The notes under the pieces were generated by a model, which saw nothing but the letters and a program-made list of their open reading frames with translations, did no database searches and was not told the origin of the DNA. Position numbers and translations under genes: made by a program. Of a DNA stretch of 7,327 nt, positions 6,206 to 7,327 are shown piece after piece (positions within the stretch are counted from its first letter, which is position 1; the number at the start of each line of letters is the position of its first letter). This DNA comes from CAZKYP01 sp964556885 (GTDB lineage Bacteria > Planctomycetota > Phycisphaerae > Sedimentisphaerales > Anaerobacaceae). The DNA lies in the NCBI GenBank assembly GCA_964556885.1, contig CAZKYP010000162.1, forward strand, positions 1 to 7,327. The letters are read 5' to 3'.

Positions 6206-7327
6206 TTAATCGTCTATGGCCTGGTAGGTCAGGATACGGAATTTGCCAATCAGAGTTTCCTGCCAGTAATTATCGACCTGTGACATGAAAATACCGACAA
6301 GCTCCTCTTTCGGGTCGACCCAGAATCGTGTATAAAACGCACCGTCCCAGCCGAACATGCCGAGTGATTCGAGCTGGTCGTATTTGCCTCTTTCGGTGCG
6401 GATTCCAAAACCGTATCCGAATTTGTCACCCATAATCCCGTTATGCTCGAATGAATCCCAGATGTGCAAATCCCCTATCGAATTAGTCGTCATCAGCTCG
6501 ACCGTCTTGCGGCTCAGGATGCGAACATCACCGAGCCTGCCTTTCTTGAGCAGCATCTGTGCGAACCTCAGATAATCCATGGGCGCGGAGACCAGGCCCG
6601 CCCCGCCGGAAAAATAGGTTTGCGTAGTCAAATAGGACAGGTCGATCGGGCTTTCCTCCATCCTGCCGTTTTTGTATAGATATGTTTTGGCCAGACGCGG
6701 AAGCTTGTCTTTTGGAAGAATCATACATGTATCGTTCATTTGCAGCGGCGTAAAGATGTGCTCTCTGAGGAACTCGTCGAAGCCCATACCCGAGATTACT
6801 TCCACAAGGTAGCCAAGCACATCGACGGACATTCCGTAATGGAATTCCTCGCCGGGATGCGAAATCAGGGGCAAGCTGCCTAATTTCTTTATCATCTGCT
6901 CTATTGTCCCCTCGGTCGGCGTCAGACCTACCGTCATTCCGGCCTGTTTATAATATTTGGCCTGCGGACCGTCGCCGTATGTTATCCCGGATGTGTGATT
7001 GAGAAGATGACGAATGGTTATCTCACGCCTGGCTGGGACGAGCTTTTCTTCCTTCGTATTCGGATCGATTTGTATGACCTTTGGGTTCTTAAATTCGGGT
7101 ATAAACTTCGAGACGGGATCTGTCAGGAGAAAATACCCTTCTTCGTATAATATCATAACCGCCACCGACGTGATGGCCTTTGACATAGAAGCGATACGGA
7201 ACATCGTGTCCTTTTGCATCTTTTCATTCGCCTCGATATCCATCATTCCGAAGGTCTCAAAATAAGCGATTTTGCCACGCCGGGCGATTAATGCAGCCGC
7301 ACCGGGTAATTTCCCTTCTTCGACATA
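6206..7327 (-). CDS. Class C beta-lactamase-fold serine hydrolase (family VIII esterase-like), 5' end outside window
   Basis: 373 codons are visible, and the gene enters from the right edge. The internal ATG at 7246 is not the start, because the frame continues upstream with 27 family-typical residues (VEEGKLPGAAALIARRGKIAY). Counting from the edge, the nucleophile motif is S47-M-S-K50 in FRIASMSKAITS. LNHTSGI lies near residue 110. The second catalytic motif is Y164 in FHYGMSVDVLGYLVEV, and a WDG motif lies in MFGWDGAFYTRFW at about 324-336. The Tyr-x-x and Trp-x-Gly patterns resemble EstB-type family VIII carboxylesterases more than AmpC, which has YSN and KTG. An esterase or peptidase-like role is therefore more likely than antibiotic resistance, and the substrate is unknown. 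Any signal peptide would be beyond the edge. The gene converges with the carbonic-anhydrase-like gene, and no clear terminator lies in the 15-base gap. Confidence 0.9.
   Translation of the reverse strand, partial: YVEEGKLPGAAALIARRGKIAYFETFGMMDIEANEKMQKDTMFRIASMSKAITSVAVMILYEEGYFLLTDPVSKFIPEFKNPKVIQIDPNTKEEKLVPARREITIRHLLNHTSGITYGDGPQAKYYKQAGMTVGLTPTEGTIEQMIKKLGSLPLISHPGEEFHYGMSVDVLGYLVEVISGMGFDEFLREHIFTPLQMNDTCMILPKDKLPRLAKTYLYKNGRMEESPIDLSYLTTQTYFSGGAGLVSAPMDYLRFAQMLLKKGRLGDVRILSRKTVELMTTNSIGDLHIWDSFEHNGIMGDKFGYGFGIRTERGKYDQLESLGMFGWDGAFYTRFWVDPKEELVGIFMSQVDNYWQETLIGKFRILTYQAIDD

Overview
The window most likely comes from a planctomycete of the Phycisphaerae/Sedimentisphaerales type. This is inferred from four things: a PEP-CTERM tail of the PAPGALLLGSIG...RRRR form, an RRTFLK twin-arginine signal, an elongation factor P whose tip loop reads TPGNLRAF, and a large lipoprotein glycosidase. 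No 16S rRNA or other strict marker is present, so this is family resemblance rather than proof. There are five complete protein genes and two genes cut by the window edges. I see no RNA gene, insertion sequence, phage gene or CRISPR array.

Layout, left to right. Positions 1-112 (minus) hold the first 37 codons of a Tat-exported protein. A roughly 320-base divergent intergenic region follows, with a near-perfect plus-strand promoter and a purine-rich leader. Next is a secreted repeat protein (432-1412, plus) made of seven near-identical blades and a PEP-CTERM anchor, closed by a strong hairpin terminator at 1440-1465. On the minus strand, a PA14-containing GH31 glycosidase lipoprotein (1920-4763) is followed 15 bases later by a small VOC/glyoxalase-like gene (1503-1904), forming a probable two-gene operon. 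A 430-base divergent region (4764-5193) carries a consensus promoter for efp (5194-5751, plus), which is followed by a short beta-carbonic-anhydrase-like gene (5816-6190, plus). A class C beta-lactamase/esterase-fold serine hydrolase (6206-7327, minus) converges on it and runs off the right edge.

How the genes relate. The left half is about the cell envelope and the outside of the cell: a Tat substrate, a PEP-CTERM surface propeller, and a glycosidase lipoprotein probably acting on plant-type oligosaccharides such as xyloglucan fragments. The efp-carbonic anhydrase pair is housekeeping. The serine hydrolase cannot be tied to either group. I do not see a convincing undescribed multi-gene system. 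The points most worth a second look are the closed seven-blade propeller with a PEP-CTERM tail, its unusual leader, and the EF-P that has Asn where Lys34 or Arg32 is normally modified.
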